Origin: Bacteroidota bacterium
Lineage (GTDB): Bacteria; Bacteroidota; Bacteroidia; Chitinophagales; Chitinophagaceae
Assembly: GCA_016706595.1 (NCBI GenBank)
Contig: JADJJH010000003.1
Location: 62,001-126,000, forward strand
Direction of reading: 5' to 3'
Length of the DNA: 64,000 bases
Part shown: positions 1-8,409 of the stretch, piece after piece
Numbering within the stretch: the stretch's first letter is position 1
How the letters are laid out: each line of letters starts with the position of its first letter
Notes under the pieces: generated by a model
The model's input: only the letters and a program-made list of their open reading frames with translations
Database searches by the model: none
What the model was told of the DNA's origin: nothing
Made by a program: the position numbers and the translations under genes

Positions 1-753
1 ATCTGCCCGAATATTCAATGCATTTGCATGATTGCCTAAATTTTCAACTTGCATACTGTATCTCAAACCTTGATTCACAAAATATAAAGCAGAATCATAT
101 TGACGTCTGGTTTCATAACAAGAAGCTAGATTATTAAATATTGAACTTGCATTTGAAATCAAGGTAATATTTTTAGAATATTGCAATCCTTTGCGAAGCC
201 AATTCACTGCCTCATGATCATTATCCAATTCCATATTTACCCAGCCAAGAATGGTATAGGCTTTTAATACTGAAAGTGTATCTTTTGTTTTTTCGGCACC
301 TTCAAGAAATTGCAGTGCCAATTGAATTGCCTCTTGGTATTGATTGTTCCTTATGAGTCCGATTGATTTATTATAAGTAATTGCCAATCGCAAGGCTTGA
401 TTCTTTTTTGTATCCGGAATCTTTAGAAGCAAACTATCTGAATACAGAATGGATTGCGATGCATTCCCCAATTTTAAATAGTAAAAACAGTAGAAATTTT
501 TAAATTGAAAATGTGCTTCTGAATTTTTTGGCGAAAGAGATAAGCCAATGGTGACATATCGTTGCAAACTATCAGCAGAGAGTGAATAATATTGTTCACA
601 CATTTTAAGACTAATATCTTGCTTTGACTTATTACTGATATTTGTGTTGAGGGCTTTTCGTAAACTATCGATTATAGGTGTTTGCGCTACAAGTTTATTC
701 GTTAACAAATTACATAGCAAATAACACACTAAGACGATTATCTTTTTCGACAT
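1..753 (-). CDS. TPR-repeat protein, N-terminal part (runs off the left edge)
   Basis: An open frame starts at ATG 753-751 and reads leftward with no stop to base 1 (251 codons seen). It begins with a signal-peptide-like segment (MSKKIIVLVCYLLCN...LVAQ), so the protein should enter the envelope. The rest is alpha-helical with tetratricopeptide-like units, for example around KAYTILGWVNMELDNDHEAV and NNLASCYETRRQYDSALYFV, where the small/large residue spacing is typical of TPR. In Bacteroidota such N-termini usually belong to two-component sensor kinases or LuxR-type regulators whose TPR sensor lies in the periplasm, but the output domain is outside the window. TPR content is seen; the kinase or regulator identity is only inference. 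Confidence 0.75.
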   Translation of the reverse strand, partial: MSKKIIVLVCYLLCNLLTNKLVAQTPIIDSLRKALNTNISNKSKQDISLKMCEQYYSLSADSLQRYVTIGLSLSPKNSEAHFQFKNFYCFYYLKLGNASQSILYSDSLLLKIPDTKKNQALRLAITYNKSIGLIRNNQYQEAIQLALQFLEGAEKTKDTLSVLKAYTILGWVNMELDNDHEAVNWLRKGLQYSKNITLISNASSIFNNLASCYETRRQYDSALYFVNQGLRYSMQVENLGNHANALNIRAD

Positions 754-904
754 ATAAGTTAAGCTGATTTAAAAGTACATAATTATGATAGAGTTTCGTT
801 GGATATCAAAAAAATATCAGAGATTGAGGACTACAATAAAGGGTGTACTACAAATTAAGTATAGAACCACTGGTATTTAGTACAGACTTTTGTGTTCGAT
901 TGAT

Positions 905-912
905 TAATTTTG
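905..912 (+). promoter_or_regulatory. -7 promoter box for the giant secreted protein
   Basis: TAATTTTG matches the Bacteroidota TAnnTTTG box. It lies 48 nt before the chosen ATG at 961. A TTTG at 889-892 is too close (12 nt rather than about 19) to be a proper -33 element, so only the -7 part is supported. Confidence 0.45.
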
Positions 913-960
913 CAAAATCAAATCAATTTCAAATTTTCAACAAGTAAAACAAAGCATATT

Positions 961-3900
961 ATGAAAACATTTTACCTAACACTCATTGTATTATTTTTTA
1001 GTATAACAAGTATGCAAGCACAAACCTGGAATGGTTCGGTAAGCAATGTTTGGACAAACCCACTTAACTGGACGCCCAATGCAGTACCCGGACCAGGATC
1101 TTCGGTTACTATCAATGCAGCACCTAATAACCCAAGACTGCAAGCCAATACAACTGTTGCTGCATTTTTGCCGGGGACGGGTGATACCTTAGATGTCAAT
1201 GGATTTACATTAACCGTAAACGGAACGACATTGAACTATAATTATATTCAAAACATTACCTGGATCAATACGAATGTTTCAACAGACATTGTATTAAACA
1301 TAACAACGCCATCGGGCGGGTATTTTGCCAATCTAAATGGCAATATATTTAATGATCACGTTACCATAAACATTGCAGGTAGTGATAATTTTTCAGAAGG
1401 AGTAACAGCCAATACCTTTAATGGCAACTGCACATACAATATCAATAGCGGATTAAATGCAAATTTTTCGGCATCCGCCGCATCTCAATATAATGGTAAT
1501 TTGAATGTGAATAGAACAGTTGCAGGCAGCACAAGCCTTTTTAGTACCGGTGGAAATGTAACAGGCAATTTCAATTATCAAAATACGGTGGGTGGTGCGA
1601 CAAGTTTAGGCTTTTCTTCAGCGAACACAAGCATTGGCGGTACTATAACCCTCCAAGCTACTTATCCAACACCCAATAGTTTTACAATGTTGCGTATGAA
1701 GAATGCAACCACTGGAGGCACCATCAATATTCAAAATTCGATAGCCCCCAATATCCAAAATGATAGCTTGAAAGTTACGACCTTTACCGTACAAGGTTAT
1801 GAGGGCAGTGCCTATGCGTACTTTTTGTCAAATAAATTGGATGGGAATATTATTATTGAAGATGATATAGCCTATAGTACCGGGTATGAAACGTATTTCC
1901 GACTGAACACCATTACCGGAAATACTACAGTAAACATCAAAGGAAGCAGCCCTTTTCTTGAAGCGCAAAGTGCCGGGCAAGCAAATACTTTCAATGGGAA
2001 TACGGTGATTAACATGCAGGGAGTTGCTTCTCTTTACTTGAGTCATGGTTCTAAGTCAACTTATAATGGTAATCTTACTGTTAATAGAACAGTGGCAGGT
2101 TATACGCGGGTCTTTCTGGCCGGCGCAATCATTAATGGTAATTTTACTTATGACAATACAGCGAGTGGCGATAATGATTTAGGTAATTTGAGCAACCTTA
2201 CTTCCATTGCAGGAACCATAAATATGAATGTTAATCTTTCCCCCATCGGACGATTTGAGATGTACCGTTTGATCAATCAAACACCGGGTGGAAAAATAAA
2301 TGTACATAACTCCAGAGGTTTTGATCTTCAAAACGATAGCTTAAAGGTAGATTCCTTAAACATTATATCGTATCGAGGTTCTGCTTATGGGTATTTTTAC
2401 AATAATCAGCTTGCCGGGAATCTTACTATTGCTGACAGCACAAGTTACAGCGGCGGTTATGATACCAGAATTAGAAATAGTACCATCACCGGAAATACGA
2501 ATTTCAAATCGTATAGTACCACTAGTTCCAATGTGTTTTATGAGGCATATCAAATTGCCAATACCTATAATGGCAATTTAACTATTGATATTTTGGGGAA
2601 TAGCAATTTTTACACAAGCTATCAGGGTAAATCAACCATTACCGGAAATTATACGGTTAATCGAAGTGCTGCTGGATATACGAGTTTGTTAGGAAATGCA
2701 GCGACCATTTCCGGTAATTTTTCGTATACAAAAAATGCAGCCGGGGGATCTGATTTAGGAACCTTAAGTATTAAGACAAGTGTAGGTGGTACCTTTAGTA
2801 TTAATGTAACGCAAACATTAGCAGACGTTTTTTCAATATCTCGTATTCAAAATTTAACCAATGGGGGCAGTGTTTCTATAACAAACACCCAAGCACCGAA
2901 TATTCAGCAAGATTCACTTTTGCTTACTTCATTTACGGTGAATGGATATGGTGGTGGTAACTATTTATACTTGTATAATAATCAACTAAGCGGCAATTTA
3001 ACCCTGACGGATGTGGCAGGTTATACAGGTGGATATAATACGCAGATTAGAAATAATACCATTACCGGAAATACGGTGGTTAATAGCAATGGGACCAATC
3101 ATGTTTATGAAGCGATTTCCGTTGCCAATACTTACAATGGTAATGTTACGTTTAATATAGCCGGCTCAGGATCATTGTACACCAGTTATCAGGCAAAATC
3201 AATTATTAATGGGAACTATACTGTAAACCGAACAGCGGCAGGTTATACTAGTTTGTTTGGCAATGCGGCAAACATTTCAGGCAATTTCTCCTATACAAAA
3301 AATGCAGCAGGAGGATCAGATTTAGGAACCTTATCAAGCAAAACCAGCATAGGTGGAACCATCAATATGAATGTAACACAAAACCTTTCCAGCGCTTTCT
3401 CCATGAGTCGTATTCAAAACCTGACCACCGGTGGAAATATTTCTATTTTAAATACACAGGCGCCAGATATACAACAAGATTCTTTATTGGTTACTTCCTT
3501 TAGTTACACGGGATATGCGAATCAATTTGCCTATTTTTATAATAATCAACTAACCGGAAATTTAACTTGGAGCGATTCTGCCAGTTATACTGGTGGATTC
3601 ACTACACAATTTCGAAATAGCACCATTAACGGCAATTCTACTATAACGATACTTGGCACCAATACTTTTTGGGAATCCAATTCTGTATTGCCCAATACAT
3701 TTAATGGTAATGTTACTTATAATTGCAATGGAAGCGGCTCTTTATATACTAGTGCAAATTCTAAAACAGTATATACAGGTAGTTTAACTGTAAATAGAAC
3801 AGTAGCAGGTTATACCAGCCTTTTTGGAAACGGAGCTACTATTGGTGGTAATTTTTCGTTCACAAAAAATAATGCAGGAGGCTCTGATCTAGGCACACTC

Positions 3901-6900
3901 TCGTCAAAAACCAGTATAGCAGGAACCATCAATATGAATGTGACGCAAAACCTCTCCAGCGCGTTTTCAATGAGTCGAATTCAAAACTTAACCAATGGAG
4001 GCAGTATTTCTGTTTCAAATATACAGGCGCCTGATATACAGCAAGATTCATTATTGGTTACTTCCTTTAGTTGTATTGGGTATGCGAATCAATTTGCCTA
4101 TTTTTATAATAATCAACTAACAGGAAATTTAACTTGGGCGGATGATGCGACTTATAGTGGTGGGTATAATACAAATTTTCGCAATAATACCATAACAGGC
4201 AATAGCAGTATCAGCATAAATGGGACCAATATATATAACGAAGCTACTTCAACCAATACCGGAAATAGCTTTTTTGGCAACGTAACCTATAACAGAATAG
4301 GTACCGGTGCAATGAATATAGCTACCGGTGATACGAACTCTTACGCTGGAAATTTTGTATTAAATAATTCATCAGCGCTACCTATTAATACTGAGTTAAT
4401 TAAATTTATTGGTAGTACAAATACCAATATTGATCAATTAGGAACAGGCACAATTGATATTCAGAAAATGATTTTGAATAAAACGGCTGCTGCCAAAGTA
4501 ACCTTGAATAAACCGGTTAGGATTACCACTTCATGTGCATTTTTAACAGGCTATATCAATTCGACAACATCAAATCCGCTCATTTTCCCTGATAATATCA
4601 ATCATAATAGCGCATCAGATAATAGTCATGTTGTGGGTTGTGTAACTAAAGCAGGTAACGATATTTTTACTTTCCCTTTGGGTAATGGCATCGGCTATCA
4701 TCCTTTGGCAATTACTGCTCCGGCTTTAGCAACCGATTCTTTTCAAGCTTGTATTATTTTAAAACATCCAAGCGATGATGGTTATAATGTTACCTCAAAA
4801 GATGCCGCATTGATTCAAATTGCACCTTACCACTACTGGACATTAAATCAAATCAGTGGAACAAATTCAGAAGCGGTTTCATTAGGTTGGAGTATTCCTT
4901 GTGCAAATACCGTGATTACTAATTTACCGGGTATGGCAGTTGCCCGTTGGAATGGAACACAATGGAATAATTTAGGAAATAGTGCAACAAGCGGAACCAC
5001 AGCTTTAGGAATCGTTACACAAACCGGCACTACGGCTAATTATGGAGTTTTTGGATTGGCTACCACAACAGCATTAAACAACTGGCAAATTACTTCGGTT
5101 ACAGCATCTGCTTCAACAGTTTGTGCCGGAACATCCACTACACTTACAGGTGCAGGTGCGGCTACTTACAATTGGCAACCAGGTAATTTAACTGGAACCT
5201 CAGTTGTAGTTACACCTTTAACTACTACAACGTTTACAGTTACAGGTACTAGTTCAACCGGATGTATCACCACGGCAACTAAAACGATTACCGTAAATCC
5301 ACTACCAACGCCTAATGCTGGTCCTGATAGAATCAATAATTGCATAACACCAAGTCAAACTATAGGTACTGCTGGTGTTGCAGGTGTAACTTATGCATGG
5401 TTACCAATTACCGGATTAACTGCTAGTAATATTGCACAGCCGGTTGCCAATCCTACTGCTACAACAACTTATACTATTACCGCAACCATAACTGCCACAG
5501 GATGTACAGCCACCGATGTTGTATTAGTAACAGTTGATAAAACTCCGCCAACCGCAAATGCCGGATTAGATAAAATAAACAATTGTATTACACCTTCTAA
5601 TACAATTGGAACAGCCACTGTAGCAGGAAATACTTATGCATGGAGCCCGTCTTTAGGATTAAGTTCTACTAGCATTGCACAACCAATTGCTAATCCTGCT
5701 GCTACAACTACCTATACGGTAACAGTAACTAAAACATCAAATGGTTGTACTGCAACCGATGCTGTTTTGGTAACCGTTGATAAAACACCACCAACAGCCA
5801 ATGCCGGATTGGATATGGTAAATACCTGTACTACTCCATCCAATATGATTGGAACAGCAACCGTAGCAGGAAATACGTATGCATGGAGTCCGGCTGCAGG
5901 ATTAAGTTCTACCACTATCGCGCAACCAACCGCTAACCCTGCTTCTACCACTACCTATTCGGTAACGGTAACGAAAACGTCGAATGGTTGTACAGCCACG
6001 GATGCTGTTTTGGTAACGGTTGATAAAACACCACCCACTGCTAATGCGGGATTGGATAAAATAAATACATGCACTACACCATCCAATATAATTGGTACAG
6101 CCACAGTAGCAGGAAATACGTATGCATGGAGTCCGGCTACCGGATTAAGTTCTACCACTATTGCACAACCAACGGCTAACCCGGCTTCTACCACCACCTA
6201 TTCTGTAACGGTAACTAAAACTTCGAATGGTTGTACAGCAACCGATGCGGTTTTAGTAACGGTTAATAAAACTGCCCCAACTGCCAATGCCGGTGTCGAT
6301 AAAACGAATACCTGCACCACGCCAAGCAATGCCATCGGTACCGCTGCGGTAGGCGGAAATACCTATGCATGGAGTCCGGCTACGGGCTTAAGCTCAACTA
6401 CGATTGCTCAACCTACGGCTAATCCTGCGAGCACAACAACTTACACCGTTACTGTAACCAATACTGCTAATGGATGTACCGCATCAGATGCAGTACTTGT
6501 GACCGTAAATAAAACGGCCCCAACAGTGGGAACAACGGCAAGTTCAACTACTATTTGTTCTGGCTCCTCAACAACCCTTACAGGCACAGGTGCCAGTACG
6601 TATACTTGGATGCCGGGTTCGTTAAGCGGTACTAGTGTGATTGTATCGCCTGCATCCACTACAACTTATACGGTAACCGGTACGAACACAACAAACGGAT
6701 GCACCGCAACCTCTACAAGAACCATTACGGTGAATATTTGCTCTAGTGTATTAAATCTTAAATTGTTTTTACAAGGGTATTATACCGGATCAAGTACGAT
6801 GACATCTACTTTATTAAATCAAGGTATGAGTGGAAGCAGTACCGTAACCGATACGGTACTAGTTCAATTGCGCAATACAACTGCACCCTATGCAGTAGTA

Positions 6901-7323
6901 GCTTCTACAAAGGCTGTTTTAAGTACAAGTGGTAATGCAGTTTGTACATTTACACCTGCGGTGAGTGGAACATACTATATAGCAGTGCATCATCGTAATT
7001 CGGTACAAACGTGGAGTAATAGCGGTGTTAGTTTTGTTACTTCACCGGTTAGCTATGATTTCAGTAATTTAATTACAAAAGCCTATGGTAGTAATATGGC
7101 ATTACTATCTACCTCACCCAATGTATATGGCTTTTTTGCGGGTGATGTGAACCAAGATGAAAATATTGACCTCCTCGATTACAGCATCATTGATAATGCA
7201 ATTTCTGGATTCTTTTTTGGATATGAAGTCACTGATATCAATGGTGATGGAAATGTTGATTTATTGGATATTCCGGTAGTTGAAACCAATGCGAATAATT
7301 TTATCTTCTCGGTTCATCCGTAG
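961..7323 (+). CDS. giant secreted repeat protein with PKD/Ig-like and dockerin-like modules
   Basis: The start at 961 gives a clean signal peptide (MKTFYLTLIVLFF...SMQAQ); the upstream in-frame ATG at 910 would bury it. The protein is about 2120 aa. Residues ~150-1100 hold five ~190-aa repeats plus a decayed sixth, recognised by recurring N-T-[FY]-N-G-N, GYTSLFGN and QQDSLLVTSF motifs, rich in Asn/Gly/Thr/Ser as in extracellular beta-solenoids. Residues ~1380-1925 hold PKD/Ig-like modules, including five copies of an 81-aa unit (NAGLDK...YAWSP.TGLSS...VTVDKT). The end (from ~2060) has two Ca-binding, dockerin-like loops, GDVNQDENIDLLDY and TDINGDGNVDLLDI. No type A or B T9SS tail is seen. 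Likely a surface or extracellular adhesin-like protein; ligand unknown. A 3' terminator follows directly. Confidence 0.9.
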   Translation: MKTFYLTLIVLFFSITSMQAQTWNGSVSNVWTNPLNWTPNAVPGPGSSVTINAAPNNPRLQANTTVAAFLPGTGDTLDVNGFTLTVNGTTLNYNYIQNITWINTNVSTDIVLNITTPSGGYFANLNGNIFNDHVTINIAGSDNFSEGVTANTFNGNCTYNINSGLNANFSASAASQYNGNLNVNRTVAGSTSLFSTGGNVTGNFNYQNTVGGATSLGFSSANTSIGGTITLQATYPTPNSFTMLRMKNATTGGTINIQNSIAPNIQNDSLKVTTFTVQGYEGSAYAYFLSNKLDGNIIIEDDIAYSTGYETYFRLNTITGNTTVNIKGSSPFLEAQSAGQANTFNGNTVINMQGVASLYLSHGSKSTYNGNLTVNRTVAGYTRVFLAGAIINGNFTYDNTASGDNDLGNLSNLTSIAGTINMNVNLSPIGRFEMYRLINQTPGGKINVHNSRGFDLQNDSLKVDSLNIISYRGSAYGYFYNNQLAGNLTIADSTSYSGGYDTRIRNSTITGNTNFKSYSTTSSNVFYEAYQIANTYNGNLTIDILGNSNFYTSYQGKSTITGNYTVNRSAAGYTSLLGNAATISGNFSYTKNAAGGSDLGTLSIKTSVGGTFSINVTQTLADVFSISRIQNLTNGGSVSITNTQAPNIQQDSLLLTSFTVNGYGGGNYLYLYNNQLSGNLTLTDVAGYTGGYNTQIRNNTITGNTVVNSNGTNHVYEAISVANTYNGNVTFNIAGSGSLYTSYQAKSIINGNYTVNRTAAGYTSLFGNAANISGNFSYTKNAAGGSDLGTLSSKTSIGGTINMNVTQNLSSAFSMSRIQNLTTGGNISILNTQAPDIQQDSLLVTSFSYTGYANQFAYFYNNQLTGNLTWSDSASYTGGFTTQFRNSTINGNSTITILGTNTFWESNSVLPNTFNGNVTYNCNGSGSLYTSANSKTVYTGSLTVNRTVAGYTSLFGNGATIGGNFSFTKNNAGGSDLGTLSSKTSIAGTINMNVTQNLSSAFSMSRIQNLTNGGSISVSNIQAPDIQQDSLLVTSFSCIGYANQFAYFYNNQLTGNLTWADDATYSGGYNTNFRNNTITGNSSISINGTNIYNEATSTNTGNSFFGNVTYNRIGTGAMNIATGDTNSYAGNFVLNNSSALPINTELIKFIGSTNTNIDQLGTGTIDIQKMILNKTAAAKVTLNKPVRITTSCAFLTGYINSTTSNPLIFPDNINHNSASDNSHVVGCVTKAGNDIFTFPLGNGIGYHPLAITAPALATDSFQACIILKHPSDDGYNVTSKDAALIQIAPYHYWTLNQISGTNSEAVSLGWSIPCANTVITNLPGMAVARWNGTQWNNLGNSATSGTTALGIVTQTGTTANYGVFGLATTTALNNWQITSVTASASTVCAGTSTTLTGAGAATYNWQPGNLTGTSVVVTPLTTTTFTVTGTSSTGCITTATKTITVNPLPTPNAGPDRINNCITPSQTIGTAGVAGVTYAWLPITGLTASNIAQPVANPTATTTYTITATITATGCTATDVVLVTVDKTPPTANAGLDKINNCITPSNTIGTATVAGNTYAWSPSLGLSSTSIAQPIANPAATTTYTVTVTKTSNGCTATDAVLVTVDKTPPTANAGLDMVNTCTTPSNMIGTATVAGNTYAWSPAAGLSSTTIAQPTANPASTTTYSVTVTKTSNGCTATDAVLVTVDKTPPTANAGLDKINTCTTPSNIIGTATVAGNTYAWSPATGLSSTTIAQPTANPASTTTYSVTVTKTSNGCTATDAVLVTVNKTAPTANAGVDKTNTCTTPSNAIGTAAVGGNTYAWSPATGLSSTTIAQPTANPASTTTYTVTVTNTANGCTASDAVLVTVNKTAPTVGTTASSTTICSGSSTTLTGTGASTYTWMPGSLSGTSVIVSPASTTTYTVTGTNTTNGCTATSTRTITVNICSSVLNLKLFLQGYYTGSSTMTSTLLNQGMSGSSTVTDTVLVQLRNTTAPYAVVASTKAVLSTSGNAVCTFTPAVSGTYYIAVHHRNSVQTWSNSGVSFVTSPVSYDFSNLITKAYGSNMALLSTSPNVYGFFAGDVNQDENIDLLDYSIIDNAISGFFFGYEVTDINGDGNVDLLDIPVVETNANNFIFSVHP
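1412..4375 (+). repeat. five long in-gene repeats of ~567-576 bp plus a decayed sixth
   Basis: The NT[FY]NGN codons recur near 1412, 1984, 2560, 3127, 3694 and (degenerate) 4258, giving spacings of ~572, 576, 567, 567 and 564 bp. Copies 3-5 are the most alike, suggesting recent duplication or conversion; the sixth keeps only its first ~40 codons. Confidence 0.85.
5314..6528 (+). repeat. five tandem 243-bp in-gene repeats (81 aa each)
   Basis: The Asn codon of the NAG motif falls at 5314, 5557, 5800, 6043 and 6286: an exact 243-bp period. Copies 2-5 are nearly identical at protein level, with mostly synonymous DNA differences, so the protein unit is conserved while the DNA drifts. The fixed length implies head-to-tail PKD/Ig-like domains. 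Confidence 0.9.
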
Positions 7324-7348
7324 AAATTCGACACACAATTTCATTTAA

Positions 7349-7378
7349 AAAGAGGCTGTTATTTTTAACAGCCTCTTT
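7349..7378 (+). terminator. strong terminator after the giant gene
   Basis: AAAGAGGCTGTT (7349-7360) pairs perfectly with AACAGCCTCTTT (7367-7378) across a 6-nt loop, 25 bp after the stop codon. The arms end in A/T runs, so it can act from either strand. The rest of the gap to 7558 shows nothing recognisable. Confidence 0.85.
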
Positions 7379-7558
7379 CATTAAGGCTTCTTTTATTATC
7401 TAGAAGATTAAAAATTAGGAACTATTACTGCACTTGTTATTGAGTTGGGGGCTTTTCCCAAACCATGTTTGATAAGCGCTTGCTTTCGAGTATCGGATAT
7501 TAGTTATTTTACCACAAACAATTTTATGGTTTTGTTGTAAATTCTTAATTGACTTTTA

Positions 7559-7912
7559 CTAAGGATACTTTATTTCCAAACTCACTTCACTACTAAAAAT
7601 TTCGGCAGACATCGGAGGATTTAGTTTTTGAATTGAAACCAAAAAATATTGAATTTTTGGAAAAAGGGACTTGGTTTCCCGCTCAATATTTTCTACGATT
7701 TCTTCAAGAAGTGATTTTCTTTCGGTAAAACATTTTTGAACGGTAGATAAGAGAATTTCATAATCAACCGAATTCTCAAGCACCGAAAGAGGATATTTTT
7801 CCGGAAGCCCAACTTTTATATTTACTAAAAACTGATTTCCTAATATAGCTTCACTTTCGTACAAACCATGATTTGCAGTAAGCTTGATATTATGTAAGGC
7901 TATGAATAGAAT
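7559..7912 (-). CDS. folB: dihydroneopterin aldolase-like protein, non-canonical start
   Basis: The sequence fits FolB, which converts 7,8-dihydroneopterin to 6-hydroxymethyl-dihydropterin in folate synthesis: ANHGLYESEAILGNQF is the N-terminal HG...E..[IL]G..F signature, followed by SVDYEILLSTV, LLEEIVENIERET and the C-terminal VSIQKLNPPM. There is a start problem. The first ordinary start codon is a TTG at 7864, inside the HGLY motif, and would delete the first strand and the conserved His. The homologous N-terminus (LFIALHNIKLTANHG) is encoded upstream, but between it and the in-frame stop at 7927-7925 there is no ATG, GTG or TTG. I place the start at ATT 7912-7910 as the best guess (117 aa). 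Confidence 0.7.
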   Translation of the reverse strand: MLFIALHNIKLTANHGLYESEAILGNQFLVNIKVGLPEKYPLSVLENSVDYEILLSTVQKCFTERKSLLEEIVENIERETKSLFPKIQYFLVSIQKLNPPMSAEIFSSEVSLEIKYP

Positions 7913-7935
7913 ATGCTGTTGGTATTAAAATGGCA

Positions 7936-8268
7936 CTAAGGATTTACAACTACTCGCTTGGTTGCTTCATATTCGTTTACAAAGTCATCATCACTCACAA
8001 ATAATCGAATGGTAAAAGTATCTAAGCCGCTAGGAATAAAATAAACAGTTTCTTGCGTACTTGTTCCGCCATCAGGCATAACCCAACGTTGCTTGTTATA
8101 TCGCTTCGAGCAGTTCACCAAGGTAAGGGTATCCGCCAATTTCATTGTAACCAAATCATTTATTTCTTCATTCGTTTCGGTGCATATGCGTGGGTAGGGT
8201 TCGCCATTTCGTTTGCAAGAAACTGCCATTAAAATAATTAAAGCGAGCAAAAGGAAAGGTTTCATCAT
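7936..8268 (-). CDS. small lipoprotein with a PKD-like fold
   Basis: 110 aa. The start MMKPFLLLALIILMAVSC gives a lipoprotein signal with Cys at the end of the hydrophobic stretch, so the mature protein is predicted to be lipid-anchored. The body has the look of a single PKD/Ig-like domain (CSKRYNKQRWVMPDGGTS, then ETVYFIPSGLDTFTIRLFV and a final TKRVVVNP). The stop lies only about 23 bp from the FolB start, so the two may be co-transcribed. Specific function unknown. Confidence 0.75.
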   Translation of the reverse strand: MMKPFLLLALIILMAVSCKRNGEPYPRICTETNEEINDLVTMKLADTLTLVNCSKRYNKQRWVMPDGGTSTQETVYFIPSGLDTFTIRLFVSDDDFVNEYEATKRVVVNP

Positions 8269-8363
8269 GGGTACAAATGTATTTTATAAAGCGTATCACA
8301 AATGTATTCATTTTTTTGAAGGAAGCAAATTGGAATGTAGGAAAGTGCGAATTAGCGAATAAG

Positions 8364-8381
8364 ATCCGATAGCTATCGGAT
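8364..8381. repeat. perfect 18-bp palindrome ATCCGATAGCTATCGGAT
   Basis: The sequence equals its own reverse complement. GATAGCTATCGG-type palindromes are scattered in many Bacteroidota intergenic regions, and a partial copy (ATAGCTATCGG) is at ~14628-14638. It lies between the efflux adaptor's stop and the small lipoprotein's start; no function shown. Confidence 0.6.
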
Positions 8382-8409
8382 GTGATAATTAGTGAATTCG
8401 GCAATTGAA

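Noticed and set aside
910..960. Upstream in-frame start of the giant gene
   Set aside because: It would place 17 polar residues before an evident signal peptide and begins inside the -7 promoter box.
8168..8404. Minus-strand 78-codon frame upstream of the small lipoprotein
   Set aside because: Overlaps the lipoprotein's 5' end in another frame and crosses the 18-bp palindrome; no family resemblance.
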